Assembly: GCA_041166385.1 (NCBI GenBank)
Contig: JBEEFW010000078.1
Location: 1-64,000, forward strand
Source: DASUCS01 sp041166385
GTDB taxonomy: Bacteria > Actinomycetota > Acidimicrobiia > Acidimicrobiales > JACDCH01
Reading direction: 5' to 3'
DNA: 64,000 nucleotides
Position numbers and translations under genes: made by a program. Below the pieces are notes generated by a model. That model was not told the DNA's origin, made no database searches, and saw only the letters and a list, made by a program, of their open reading frames with translations. How positions within the stretch are numbered: position 1 is the stretch's first letter; every line of letters starts with the position of its first letter. Below, in pieces: positions 40,645 through 49,891 of this stretch.

Positions 40645-41363
40645 CCGGCGGTGCCGAGGTAGCGGCCGACCACCGCAGGATCGCGGAGTTCGTTCGGTTC
40701 GCCGACGAACGCGACCTCTCCTTTGGAGAGCACGTAACAGATGTCGGCGAACTGCAACGCGTGGGTGAGGTACTGCTCTACCAGGAGGATGGTGGTTCCC
40801 TGCTTCCGCAGCTCCGCGACCGCCTCGAAGAGCTGATCGACGATGATCGGCGCCAGCCCCATGGAGATCTCGTCCATCATCAAGACGCGCGGCTCGGCAA
40901 CGAGCGCACGGCCGAGCGCGAGCATCTGCTGCTCACCACCGGACAGCGTGCCGGCCGCCTGGGCGAGGCGCTCGCCGAGACGAGGAAAGGCCGAGACGAT
41001 GCGCTGGAAGCAGTCCTTGCGGACAGCGTCGGTCGCCCCTTGACGGCAACGAACCGCGATTTCGATGTTGTCGCGAACACTCATGGACGGGAAGATTCCT
41101 CGACCTTCCGGGATCAGCGTCACGCCCTTGCGCGAGATCCAACTCGTTGAGCGGCCGCTGATCCGCTTGCCGTCGAGGCGAACCGCGCCGCGGGTCAATG
41201 GGATCGTTCCGGAGATGGCTTTCAACGTCGTGGTCTTTCCCGCGCCGTTGGGACCCAGTAGTGCGACCACTGTGCCCTCGGGCACGGTGAGCGTCACGCC
41301 GTGGAGCACCTCCACACGGCCGTACCCGGCAACGATGTTCTCAAGTTGGAGAGCTGCTGGCAT
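40641..41363 (-). CDS. livF: Branched-chain-type ABC transporter ATPase LivF
   Basis: The 240-residue ATPase has Walker A GPNGAGKT, signature LSGGEQQ and Walker B RVLMMDEIS. The short C-terminus without the LivG extension marks it as LivF. It energises the fused permease LivHM. Overlaps livG by 23 bases. Minus strand, last gene of the five-gene operon. The solute-binding lipoprotein ends at 40644 on the other strand. Confidence 0.9.
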   Translation of the reverse strand: MPAALQLENIVAGYGRVEVLHGVTLTVPEGTVVALLGPNGAGKTTTLKAISGTIPLTRGAVRLDGKRISGRSTSWISRKGVTLIPEGRGIFPSMSVRDNIEIAVRCRQGATDAVRKDCFQRIVSAFPRLGERLAQAAGTLSGGEQQMLALGRALVAEPRVLMMDEISMGLAPIIVDQLFEAVAELRKQGTTILLVEQYLTHALQFADICYVLSKGEVAFVGEPNELRDPAVVGRYLGTAG

Positions 41364-42153
41364 CCGTTGCCTCGATCAATTCGGCGTCGTCCGTCCCCAG
41401 ATACGCGGAGCGAACGTCTGGATTGTTGCTCACCTCTCGCGGCGTCCCCGCTGCGATGAGCGAGCCGAAGTCCAACACGTAGATCCAGTCCGACGCGGCC
41501 ATGACCAGGTCGACGTCGTGTTCGATCAACAACACGGCCACGCCGCGGTCAGCGACGACCTTCAGCACCGCTTGGAACTCGCGCGTCTCGCGCGTGTCGA
41601 GACCGCTGCTCGGCTCGTCCAACAGCAACACGGTCGGTTGTGTACACAGCGCTCGCGCCAACTCGACGAGCCGCAGTGTGCCGGTCGGAAGCGAGCCTGC
41701 AAGCTCCCTCGCGACCGAACGGACGCCGACCAGTTCCAGCACCTCGTCCACCGCGAGGCGCACGTCACCGCTGGTGCGATGGCGAAAGGTGAACGCGTCG
41801 CGCCATGCGTGCCGGTCGAGCGCGACCTCCGCCGCCACTTGGAGGTTGTCGCGCACGGTCATCCCGCTGAAGACCTCGAGCCGCTGGAACGTGCGCCCCA
41901 TCCCCAGGCGGGCACGCTTGAAGGTCTCGAGGTTCGTGATGTCCTTGTCCCCGAGACGCACTGTGCCCGAGTCGGGCTTGTCGAGACCGGTCAGGGCGTT
42001 GAAGCAGGTCGTCTTCCCCGCGCCGTTCGGACCGATGAGCGACGTGATCTGTCCTGCGGGCACCTCGAGTGACACGTCATTGACCGCGACGAGCCCGCCG
42101 AACCGCTTCGAAATACCGGACGCGACGAGCAGTCCGTTCCGGTCCGGACTCAT
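41341..42153 (-). CDS. livG: Branched-chain-type ABC transporter ATPase LivG
   Basis: The 270-residue ATPase has Walker A GPNGAGKTT, Walker B TVLLLDEPSSGLD and the LivG-type MGRTFQRLEVFSGMTV. The signature motif is degenerate: LPTGTLRLVEL occupies the LSGGQQQRVEI position, losing the Ser and the second Gly. One intact signature is supplied by LivF, so the pump may be asymmetric. Overlaps the permease gene by four bases. Confidence 0.88.
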   Translation of the reverse strand: MSPDRNGLLVASGISKRFGGLVAVNDVSLEVPAGQITSLIGPNGAGKTTCFNALTGLDKPDSGTVRLGDKDITNLETFKRARLGMGRTFQRLEVFSGMTVRDNLQVAAEVALDRHAWRDAFTFRHRTSGDVRLAVDEVLELVGVRSVARELAGSLPTGTLRLVELARALCTQPTVLLLDEPSSGLDTRETREFQAVLKVVADRGVAVLLIEHDVDLVMAASDWIYVLDFGSLIAAGTPREVSNNPDVRSAYLGTDDAELIEATDASSSPT

Positions 42154-44198
42154 GGCACCCGTTGCTTCGGTTGGGCCGCGGTACGACCGTTCTTCTCCGC
42201 CAGCACCTTCTTGGCGAACGCGGTTGGTTGCACCGGGGCGAGCTCCGTGACGGGCTCACCCTTCGCCCCTCGCACCCGGTCGAATTCGTTGCGTGCCGCG
42301 CGGGTCACCGCCGGCGGGATACGCCGAACCACGCCGATGAGGCCACCGGGGAGACGGCCGAGGAACAAGGCGGCGATGCCGAGGAAGAAGACCGATGCCT
42401 GGATGTCTTGCTGAATCGCCAACGGCAGCATCACGTAGATCACCGCGGCGAGCACCGCCCCACCAAGGCTCGAGATGCCGGCCACCGTGATGGCGACGAA
42501 CCAGAACAAGCTGAAAACGGGGTTGTACCGGTTCGGATCCCAGGCGCCATCCGCCATCGTGAGCAATGCGCCCCCGAGGCCGGCGATGAACGAGCTCGCC
42601 CCGAAGATGAAGAGCTTGTAGCGACGGAGGTCGATGCCGATCGCCTTGGTCGCGGTTTCGGAGTCTCGCATCGCACCGAGGATGCGACCGAGACGGCCGC
42701 TGCGCAGGTTGTTCGCGAACAGCAGTGAAAGCGCGGCGACGATGAGGGCGAAGTAGTAGAAGCTCCGTGGCGAGCTGAGCTCCCACGAAAGGAACGTCGG
42801 GCGGCGTACGACCAGGCCCGTTGTTCCCTCGCCGGCAAACAGGTCGGAGTTGAAGACCAGCTGATTGATCAGGAGTCCGAGACTGAGCGTCGTCAGTCCG
42901 AGGAACAGGCCCTTGCGTTTCAGCGCGGGGAACCCTGCCAAGAGGCCTGCGATCATCGCCACGCCCGCGCCGATGATCATGCCCACGATGACGGGTACGT
43001 GCATGCTGTTGACGGCGCGCGCGGAAAAGTACGCGCCCAAGCCAGCGATCGCCGCCTGCCCGAGCGAGATGTGACCGGAGAAGCCGGTGATGCACACGAT
43101 CGACGCGAAGATCACCACCATCCCGACCATCTGCTGCGCGTAGACCATGTTGATGTCGCTGAGGAAGAGTGGTAGCGCGAGCGCCGCCGCGCCGACTGCC
43201 AGCACGCCGATCACGGTGCTCAGTCGTAGCCCCGTGCGCCGCCCGAGTTCCGACGCGACGATTCCTTGACCGGTGGGCGCGGATTCACCGATCTCGTCGA
43301 GCGTCCTGTACGCAATGAGCGCGACGAACAGCACGACGACCCACCAGTTGCCGAGCATTTGCCGCCAGAGGTCGTGCAGCGTCCCGCTGTCACCGAACGG
43401 ATCGAAGTCCGCGAGGATGAGGCGCAACGCTTCCAGGCCTAGAGCCGCGCCGATCGCCAGCGGAAGGCTGACGAGTCGTGCAACGACCGCGACGCCGATC
43501 ATCTCGATGCCGAAGAAGATGATTCGGATCGGTTCCAGCACAGAGTCGCGGCTGGCGAGCAATACCCCCGTGAGCGCCGCGAGTCCGCAGCCGATGGCCC
43601 ATGCCACCATGGCGACGCGGTTGGCATCGATCGCTGACAACTCCGCGAGCTCACGCCGATCGACGACCGCCTGGATTTGCGTCCCGAGAAACGTGTAACG
43701 AAGCAGCACATACAGCGCGATGCCAATGACGACGACGATGAAGAGAAACGCGAGTTGTTGCGTGTCGAACGTGATGTTGCCGAACTCATAGTTGCGAATC
43801 GGCCACAACCGAGGCACCGGTTCCTTGCTGTTGCCCTGCACCTTTGCGCCCCAAATCACGTTCACGAGGCCGAGAAAGATCACCAGCACCCCGAGGTTGG
43901 CTACCAACTTCTCCGACGTGCTCGCGCGGCGGCGCTGCAACGACCGGAACACAAGTCGCTCGAGGAGCACACCAATCCCCGGTCCGACGATCAGCAACAC
44001 GACTGGCGCGGAGATCCACAGCGGCAGGCCCCACACGCCGTTCATCTGCCAGAGCATGTAAGCGGCGAACAGACCGATCGTGAAGTGCGCGAGGTTGAAC
44101 ACTCCCGTGGCCTTGTACGTGAGCACGATGCCGGTGCCGCCAATGGCGTACACCGACCCGGCGAAGATGCCGGAGAGGATGAGCTGGACGTAATGCAC
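42150..44198 (-). CDS. Fused LivH-LivM permease
   Basis: The 682-residue protein joins both branched-chain permease subunits. Residues 1 to about 300 match LivH (GIFAGSVYAIGGTGIVLTYKATGVFNLAHFTIGLFAAYM; DRRELAELSAIDANRVAMVAWAIG). Residues from about 330 match LivM (GFSGHISLGQAAIAGLGAYF; MRDSETATKAIGIDLRRYKLFIFGASSFIAGLGGAL). About 18 helices are expected. Usually these are two genes; a fusion fixes 1:1 stoichiometry. Same operon as livG and livF, three bases from the gene above it. Confidence 0.9.
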   Translation of the reverse strand: MHYVQLILSGIFAGSVYAIGGTGIVLTYKATGVFNLAHFTIGLFAAYMLWQMNGVWGLPLWISAPVVLLIVGPGIGVLLERLVFRSLQRRRASTSEKLVANLGVLVIFLGLVNVIWGAKVQGNSKEPVPRLWPIRNYEFGNITFDTQQLAFLFIVVVIGIALYVLLRYTFLGTQIQAVVDRRELAELSAIDANRVAMVAWAIGCGLAALTGVLLASRDSVLEPIRIIFFGIEMIGVAVVARLVSLPLAIGAALGLEALRLILADFDPFGDSGTLHDLWRQMLGNWWVVVLFVALIAYRTLDEIGESAPTGQGIVASELGRRTGLRLSTVIGVLAVGAAALALPLFLSDINMVYAQQMVGMVVIFASIVCITGFSGHISLGQAAIAGLGAYFSARAVNSMHVPVIVGMIIGAGVAMIAGLLAGFPALKRKGLFLGLTTLSLGLLINQLVFNSDLFAGEGTTGLVVRRPTFLSWELSSPRSFYYFALIVAALSLLFANNLRSGRLGRILGAMRDSETATKAIGIDLRRYKLFIFGASSFIAGLGGALLTMADGAWDPNRYNPVFSLFWFVAITVAGISSLGGAVLAAVIYVMLPLAIQQDIQASVFFLGIAALFLGRLPGGLIGVVRRIPPAVTRAARNEFDRVRGAKGEPVTELAPVQPTAFAKKVLAEKNGRTAAQPKQRVP

Positions 44199-44201
44199 GC
44201 G

Positions 44202-44750
44202 CTACGGCGCGTCGACGAGCGACGGCTCACAGAGTGCGCAGGGCGTGAGCTGACGTCGCTCGATCGACGATGCCGCGAGCATTGACGTATTGGGCTTCGA
44301 CGCGACCATCGCGCACTCCGGACGGTGATACGTGTCGGAGCCCGTGAGGATGACGTACACCCCGCCGTTCGGGCTCGTGGTGCTGGGCGTCGCCTTGACG
44401 GGCGGCGGCGCATCCTCGCGAGCGAGCAGCGTCACGTGCAGCTCGTTCACCATCCGCTCCAGCCGGTCGAGCCGTCCGGAGTCCCTGCGTAATTCTTCCG
44501 TACCGAGGAAATAGGCACCAACGACGGCGAGGACCACACCGAGAACGCCGGCAGATACCAGGTACGGGAGCTGCTTCGCCGGGTTGCTCTCGCCCGAGAT
44601 GCCGTACCACCCGATCAGGATCACGAGCGCGGCGATGGCAAGGAGCACCCAACCCACGACGGGGCGCGTGGCCTTACCGACCCAGCGCCAGAACAGTGCT
44701 GCGTCGGGCAGGTCGTCCTCGTCGACGCTGCGGTTGGAGTCGATTGTCAT
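44202..44750 (-). CDS. Membrane protein with C-terminal Cys/His cluster
   Basis: The 182-residue protein has two transmembrane helices (about residues 33-52 and 67-85), a coiled stretch (DSGRLDRLERMVNELHVTLL) and a C-terminal YHRPECAMV...LTPCALCEP motif reminiscent of Ada-type or thermonuclease-like metal-binding modules. It lies between the permease and the surface protein in the same operon and may be an accessory to the transporter. No known family assigned. Confidence 0.65.
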   Translation of the reverse strand: MTIDSNRSVDEDDLPDAALFWRWVGKATRPVVGWVLLAIAALVILIGWYGISGESNPAKQLPYLVSAGVLGVVLAVVGAYFLGTEELRRDSGRLDRLERMVNELHVTLLAREDAPPPVKATPSTTSPNGGVYVILTGSDTYHRPECAMVASKPNTSMLAASSIERRQLTPCALCEPSLVDAP

Positions 44751-44763
44751 CCGGTGCTCCTTG

Positions 44764-46236
44764 TCAGTCCTTCAGGCGCGCTGGTAGTCGCGCGGGCAGA
44801 ACCAGTCGCGGTGCCAGGCACATGCCGAGCGCGGCCAGAGTCGATGCGAGGTAGAGCCAGCGAAGATCGAAGGTGAACCCGAACAGCGTCGGCTTGCTCA
44901 CGATGCTCTCGCCGGGATTCGCGCCGATCGGTGGCGCAGCGGCCGGCGCGACCGTCGATCCGCCGGTGAAACCGCTCGACGCTGCGCTGCCACCAGTGAC
45001 CGACGGAACACTGATCCCTGCACCACCGCCCGCGAACGAGAGGTCGCGCGCCAGCGCCCGCGCGTGGACGGAGGCGAAGTTGTACCGCGCGAAGTACACG
45101 CCATCCACCTTGGGTGACGTCGGTGTGAGGGGGGTCGAGGGTGGTGGAGGGATCGGCACACCGGTCTGGATGTCCCTCGAATAGTCCACGACGACGCCCT
45201 GCGCCCGCGCCGTCATGAATCCGCCCGCGTCCTGTTCCTGTACTGCGGGAATGAGTCGAATGAAGAGGCCCTGGGAGTTGAGCGCCTGGTTCAACCCGTC
45301 GTTGACGCCCTGGGGACTGCCTTCTCCTTGCACGCCCTGGTCGGTGATGGTGGCGGGCTGGCCGAGCACCTTGAATCCCTGCACGGTCGTCGAGGACGTT
45401 CCGACCGGCGCGACGCCGGGTGCGTAGCGGACATCCGCGATCGATGTGATCGAGTCGATCGTCGCGATCCCTCCGAGCAGCCGCACGCCGCTCACCACCG
45501 ACTCGGAATGCGTGATCACGGTCGAGCCTTCGAAGCGGTTCGTGGTCGTCGCCTGGACCGTCCCCGCGGTGAAGATTCCCGTGTCGACGGGTTCGGCGGG
45601 CAGACCCGGTAGCGCAGGATCGCCGCCGGGGAACGGAATACCGATGGCGCCTGCGCCTGGCAACGGTGCGATGCGCAGCCCGGACATCGTCGCATCGGTG
45701 AACGCGGTTCCATCGGTGTTCACGACGGCATGCGCGCTGCCACCTTGTCCCTTCAGCTGCCCGTTGGGATCACCGAAGTCGGTGGACCCCTCGGTTCGCT
45801 TGTCGGGATTCAAGCCGTCCGCTCGCACGGTGAACGGCCACTTCGCGCTGGTGCACGCTGTGATGAACGGCATGAACGGATCCGCGGCGTCGCCGAAGTT
45901 GTCGCTGATGACGGGACATGCGTTCGCGGGTCCTTGTGTGGCACCGTTGCCGGGATCGGCGACCGCGGCAGACGCCATCGGTCCGCCCGTCGAGCTCATC
46001 GACGAGTACCCGTTCACGAACTGCATGTGGAAGGTGTCCTTGATCGGAGTGAGGCCGCCTTCCTGATCGGGCTGGAAGTCGACCCCGACCGCGTCGGATC
46101 CCGACAAGAAGATCTTGGGGCGGGGGCCGGCAGTCTGCGCGTCCGCTCCGATCGATGCCAGGGGCGCGAGGAGAGCGAGCACGGCCGCGCCGAAGCACGA
46201 GCGCGACACAATTCGTCGGACCGACGCCCCCGTCAC
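44764..46236 (-). CDS. Exported surface protein with C-terminal membrane anchor
   Basis: The 490-residue protein has a signal peptide (about residues 1-33, ending ADAQTAG), long beta-like, Gly/Ser/Thr-rich sequence with repeated TITD/SITSIADVRY strands, a Pro-rich stretch (GVPIPPPPSTPLTP) and a C-terminal transmembrane helix (about 466-483) followed by basic residues. It is probably anchored to the membrane and exposed outside. GTG start with a strong SD (GGGAGGGGG). First gene of the liv operon, so a role as receptor or sequestering factor for the imported ligand is possible but unproven. No family recognised. Confidence 0.65.
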   Translation of the reverse strand: MTGASVRRIVSRSCFGAAVLALLAPLASIGADAQTAGPRPKIFLSGSDAVGVDFQPDQEGGLTPIKDTFHMQFVNGYSSMSSTGGPMASAAVADPGNGATQGPANACPVISDNFGDAADPFMPFITACTSAKWPFTVRADGLNPDKRTEGSTDFGDPNGQLKGQGGSAHAVVNTDGTAFTDATMSGLRIAPLPGAGAIGIPFPGGDPALPGLPAEPVDTGIFTAGTVQATTTNRFEGSTVITHSESVVSGVRLLGGIATIDSITSIADVRYAPGVAPVGTSSTTVQGFKVLGQPATITDQGVQGEGSPQGVNDGLNQALNSQGLFIRLIPAVQEQDAGGFMTARAQGVVVDYSRDIQTGVPIPPPPSTPLTPTSPKVDGVYFARYNFASVHARALARDLSFAGGGAGISVPSVTGGSAASSGFTGGSTVAPAAAPPIGANPGESIVSKPTLFGFTFDLRWLYLASTLAALGMCLAPRLVLPARLPARLKD

Positions 46237-46322
46237 GTCCCCCTCCCTTCCCGTGTGTTCGCTGCAACATTCGACACGACGGGCCTTGCTCCCTGGTCAG
46301 GGTAGTTCCGAGGCACGTGCAC

Positions 46323-46328
46323 TACCGT
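46323..46328 (+). promoter_or_regulatory. -10 hexamer of leaderless 46335 gene
   Basis: TACCGT ends six bases before the ATG at 46335, and no ribosome binding site is present. The ATG is also the first codon giving the family N-terminus. Confidence 0.55.
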
Positions 46329-46334
46329 CCGCCG

Positions 46335-47390
46335 ATGCCTCTTCGTGTCATTGCCTGGAGCACCGGCCACGTCGGTCTCCACGCCCTTCGGTGCATCATC
46401 CGCCACCCGGATCTGGAGCTCGCGGGGCTCTGGGTGCACAGCCCCGAGAAGGCCGGACGGGATGCCGGCGAGCTGTGCGGTGAGCCGCCCACCGGGGTGG
46501 CGGCCACCAGCGACATCGATGCGCTGCTTGCGCTCGGTGCCGACTGTGTCGTTTACACCGCAACTGCCGACTTGCGTCCTTGGGAGGCGGTCGACGACAT
46601 CGCCAGGATCCTCGCGTCGGGCGCCAACGTCGTGTCGAGTTCGATGGTGCAGCTGCTGCACCCGAAGTCGGCGGACAAGGCGATGGTCGAGCGGTTGACG
46701 ACCGCCTGCGTGGAGGGAGGCACGTCGTGCTTCTTCTCGGGCATCGATCCGGGCTTCGCCAACGACCTCATCCCGATCGCGGTGACGAGCGCGTGTGAGC
46801 GGGTCGACTCGGTGCGCGTGATGGAGATCCTCAACTACGACACGTACGACCAGCCCGAGGTGCTGTTCGGGACGATGGGGTTCGCGCAGCCGCTCGACCA
46901 CATGCCGCTGCTGCTCTTCCCAGGCGCGCTCTCGTACGCGTGGGGCGGGGCGATCGGGCAGATCGCGGAGTCGCTCGGCGTCGAGCTCGAGGAAATTCGC
47001 GAGACGCACGAGAAGGCGAGCCTCGATCACGACATATCGCTCGCGGTGGGCGACGTTCCTGCGGGGACGATGGCCGGACTGCGGTTCGAGGTGCAGGGCA
47101 TCGTGGGCGGGCGTCCGGCGATCGTGATCGAGCACGTCACGCGGCTCGACGACTCGGTGGCGCCGGAGTGGCCCCACGGCAACGGATACCGCATCGAGAT
47201 CAAGGGCTCGCCGTCGTTCACGGTGGAGCTCGAGATGGAAGGCGACGACGGCGACCACAACACCGGGGGTCTCGTCGCCACGGCGATGCGCCTGATCAAC
47301 GCGATCCCGGATGTGTGCGCCGCGCCCCCGGGAATGCTGTCGACGCTCGACCTCCCCCTCTACGGCGCCAAGCACCTCATGCCGTCCTAA
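46335..47390 (+). CDS. Dihydrodipicolinate reductase-like NAD(P)-binding protein
   Basis: The 351-residue protein starts with a Rossmann fold (RVIAWSTGHVGLHALRCIIRHPDLELAGLWVHSPEKAGRDAG) typical of actinobacterial DapB-like proteins of unknown function, followed by an alpha/beta domain (GMLSTLDLPLYGAKHLM at the end). Paralogs often sit among lipid- and steroid-degradation genes. True DapB catalysis is unlikely since the HHxxKxD motif is not visible. Its stop overlaps the convergent DUF4272 gene by four bases. Confidence 0.8.
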   Translation: MPLRVIAWSTGHVGLHALRCIIRHPDLELAGLWVHSPEKAGRDAGELCGEPPTGVAATSDIDALLALGADCVVYTATADLRPWEAVDDIARILASGANVVSSSMVQLLHPKSADKAMVERLTTACVEGGTSCFFSGIDPGFANDLIPIAVTSACERVDSVRVMEILNYDTYDQPEVLFGTMGFAQPLDHMPLLLFPGALSYAWGGAIGQIAESLGVELEEIRETHEKASLDHDISLAVGDVPAGTMAGLRFEVQGIVGGRPAIVIEHVTRLDDSVAPEWPHGNGYRIEIKGSPSFTVELEMEGDDGDHNTGGLVATAMRLINAIPDVCAAPPGMLSTLDLPLYGAKHLMPS

Positions 47391-47995
47391 GTCCACGGTC
47401 CACCGTGGATCCAGTGGAGGGCGCGCTTGCGTTCCCACACGACGTAGGGCTCGACATCGCCGGGCGACAGTCCGAGTTGCAGGTCCTCGTCACCGAGCGT
47501 CGACGCGAGCACCGTGGCGAGATCGAGCGCGGCGTACAGCTCGTCCGGGTCGCGGCGCGCCGCGGCGGCGCGAACCTCGCTCACGTCGTCACCTGACTCG
47601 ATATCGGGCATCACGCGCGTGACGTCGTCGCCGCAACCGCGGTCGAAGGCGAGATCGTCGACGAGCGACAGCGCCCACAGCAGCGTGAACAGCGACTCGA
47701 CCTGCAGCTTGCGAGCCAGGTCCTCGACGTGGATGCCCTCCGACACGTCAGCAAGGAAGTCACGCTCGTCGTCAGTGAGCAGGTCGAGCAGCTCATGACG
47801 GCGGAGCCAGTCGAGCGCCGCGAGCGTCGGCAGCCCGTAGGCACAACTGATGACGACGTTCAGCACGAGGGCGCGGTCGAGGACGTCCTCCGCGGAGCGC
47901 AGCTGCCCCGCGGGCGGCTCGGGCACGTCGTCCGGCGGCTTTCCGTAGCCGAGACGACGAGCCTGTTTGCGTGAGCGCTCCCTCACTCCCGTCAA
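47387..47995 (-). CDS. DUF4272 domain protein
   Basis: The protein (about 200 residues) matches the DUF4272 type: RSRKQARRLGYGKPPDDVPEP, EDVLDRALVLNVVISCAYG, LQVESLFTLLWALSLVDDLAF. Helical, cytoplasmic, function unknown. TTG 47995 and GTG 47986 are both possible starts; no clear SD. Operator O8 lies 20 bases upstream, so it may share control with the divergent hyuBA operon. Confidence 0.75.
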   Translation of the reverse strand: MTGVRERSRKQARRLGYGKPPDDVPEPPAGQLRSAEDVLDRALVLNVVISCAYGLPTLAALDWLRRHELLDLLTDDERDFLADVSEGIHVEDLARKLQVESLFTLLWALSLVDDLAFDRGCGDDVTRVMPDIESGDDVSEVRAAAARRDPDELYAALDLATVLASTLGDEDLQLGLSPGDVEPYVVWERKRALHWIHGGPWT

Positions 47996-48015
47996 GGGTT
48001 TCCAAGCTACTCGGG

Positions 48016-48035
48016 ACCTGACACGGGCGTCAGGT
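48016..48035. promoter_or_regulatory. Operator-like palindrome O8
   Basis: ACCTGACACGGGCGTCAGGT, identical to O3. It lies between the divergent DUF4272 (47995) and hyuB (48077) starts. TACGAT (48047-48052) is a possible -10 for the operon. Confidence 0.72.
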
Positions 48036-48076
48036 AGGGTGAACGGTACGATTTCCTTGGTTTCACGGGGGTGAGC

Positions 48077-49891
48077 ATGAACGTCGATCTCGTGCAGCTG
48101 GCCGGTCGACGAGACCGCCTGGCCACCAACCCGACGGTTGATCCGGTCACGGCCGAGGTCGTGCGGTCCTGCATGGAGACGGTGTGCTTCGAGATGGCCA
48201 CCTACGTCTCTCGAACGGCGACCACACCGATCCTCAATCAGTCGAACGAGCGCAACGCCACGATCCTCGACGCCAAGGGGCGGCTCGCAGCTCTGTCGGT
48301 CGGCATCCCGCAGTTCATGCTCACGTCGACGCTGCCGGTGCGGTTCGCCCTCGACTTCCTCGGTGCCGCCGAGTTCCGCGAAGGCGATGTGTTCTGCGCC
48401 AACGATCCGTACCACGGCGGTGGGCACCTCCCTGACTACAACGTCTTCGCACCCGTGTACGCCGACGACCCGATCACCGGACAGCGGCGCATGGTGCTGA
48501 TCGCATCGATCCAGTGCCATCACGGCGACACCGGTGGCGCCGTGCCCGGCGGCTACAACGTCACGGCCAACGACATCTGGGGCGAGGGTGTGCGCTGGCC
48601 GGTCGTGAAGGTCATCGACCGCGGCGAGGAGCGCCGCGACGTGCTCTACGCGCTGGCCACGAACAACCGGTTGCCGGACTACATCGGCGACCTGCGCGCG
48701 CAGATCGGCGCGGCCCAGCTCGCGGCCCACCGCCTCGGCGACATCATCGATCGCTACACGCCGCTCGTCGTGGAGGAGTCGGTCGACTACATGATCGATT
48801 ACGCGGCGCGCCGCTTCCGCGAGGAAGTCACGGCGTGGCCCGACGGCTCGTACGAAGGCGATGCCTACGTCGACCACGACCCGCTCGGCAACGAGGACGT
48901 GCATCTGCACGTGAAGATCACGGTTGCCGGCGATCGGCTCGTCATCGATTACACGGGCAGCGACACTCGCTCCGAGTTGCAGGCGTGGTCCACGTACGGC
49001 AACACGCGCGGCTACACGATTGCCCAAGTCGCGGCGATGATGGACCCGGAGATCCCGAAGAACGAGGGCTTCTTCGACGCGATCGAACTGGTCGTGCCGC
49101 CGGGGTGCGTGTTGAACCCGCCGCCGGGCAAGCCCGTGTCCGCGGGCACGCATCATCCTGGCGCCGACGTCGGCGAGGTGATTGCCGTCGCGATGCAAGA
49201 CGTGCTGCCGGACAAAGCCGTCCCGCAGACGTACAAGACCGGCATCCCTACCGTCATCGTCGGCATCGATCCGCGCACGGGCCAGTCCTTCACCGACCAC
49301 TCGGCTGAGGTGTACGCCGGCTGGTGCAACGCCGCCCGCGGGATGGATGCCTGGGGCGCGCAAGCGGCTGCATTCGGGAACCTGTGGAAGGCCACGGCGG
49401 AGATCAACGAGTCGCTCTACCCGCATGTGCAGTGGGAGCGCGACTACCGCACCGACTCCGGCGGCCCCGGTCAGTGGCGCGGCCTGTGCGGCAGCCACTA
49501 CGTCAAGGAAGTCCGCGTCGACGCCAAGGTGTACACGTACGTCGTCGGCATGAAGTATCCGATGCCAGGCATCTGCGGCGGCAAGCCGGGTGCGCCCAAC
49601 AAGCTCACGATCCGCTACGAGTCCGACGACCCGTTCGTCGTGAAGCACACCGCCGACTGGGTGCCGATGGCCGCCGGCCAGAAGCTGAACTACGACTACG
49701 GCGGCGGCGGCGGTTGGGGCAATCCCCTCGATCGCGATCCGCAGGCCGTGCTCGACGACGTTCTCGACGAATACGTGTCGATCGAAGGCGCGTCCCGTGA
49801 CTACGGCGTCGTGCTCACTGGCTCGCTCGAAGACCTCACGCTCGCGGTCGACCCGGAGGCAACCGACGCGTTGCGCGCCTCTCGCGCGTGA
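48077..49891 (+). CDS. Hydantoinase B / acetone carboxylase alpha-type subunit
   Basis: The 604-residue protein is a HyuB-family catalytic subunit (VDPVTAEVVRSCMETVCFEMATYVSRTATTPILNQSNERNATI; FCANDPYHGGGHLPDYNVFAPVY). Members are N-methylhydantoinases, 5-oxoprolinases or subunits of acetone/acetophenone carboxylases that need the HyuA partner and ATP. ATG 48077 is preferred over GTG 48071 since it has the GGGGG SD. Its end overlaps hyuA (GTGA). First of five overlapping genes. Confidence 0.87.
   Translation: MNVDLVQLAGRRDRLATNPTVDPVTAEVVRSCMETVCFEMATYVSRTATTPILNQSNERNATILDAKGRLAALSVGIPQFMLTSTLPVRFALDFLGAAEFREGDVFCANDPYHGGGHLPDYNVFAPVYADDPITGQRRMVLIASIQCHHGDTGGAVPGGYNVTANDIWGEGVRWPVVKVIDRGEERRDVLYALATNNRLPDYIGDLRAQIGAAQLAAHRLGDIIDRYTPLVVEESVDYMIDYAARRFREEVTAWPDGSYEGDAYVDHDPLGNEDVHLHVKITVAGDRLVIDYTGSDTRSELQAWSTYGNTRGYTIAQVAAMMDPEIPKNEGFFDAIELVVPPGCVLNPPPGKPVSAGTHHPGADVGEVIAVAMQDVLPDKAVPQTYKTGIPTVIVGIDPRTGQSFTDHSAEVYAGWCNAARGMDAWGAQAAAFGNLWKATAEINESLYPHVQWERDYRTDSGGPGQWRGLCGSHYVKEVRVDAKVYTYVVGMKYPMPGICGGKPGAPNKLTIRYESDDPFVVKHTADWVPMAAGQKLNYDYGGGGGWGNPLDRDPQAVLDDVLDEYVSIEGASRDYGVVLTGSLEDLTLAVDPEATDALRASRA

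Noticed and set aside
48008..49648. Long minus-strand open frame upstream of the DUF4272 gene
   Set aside because: It runs antisense to hyuB, and only the part below about 47995 matches a known domain.
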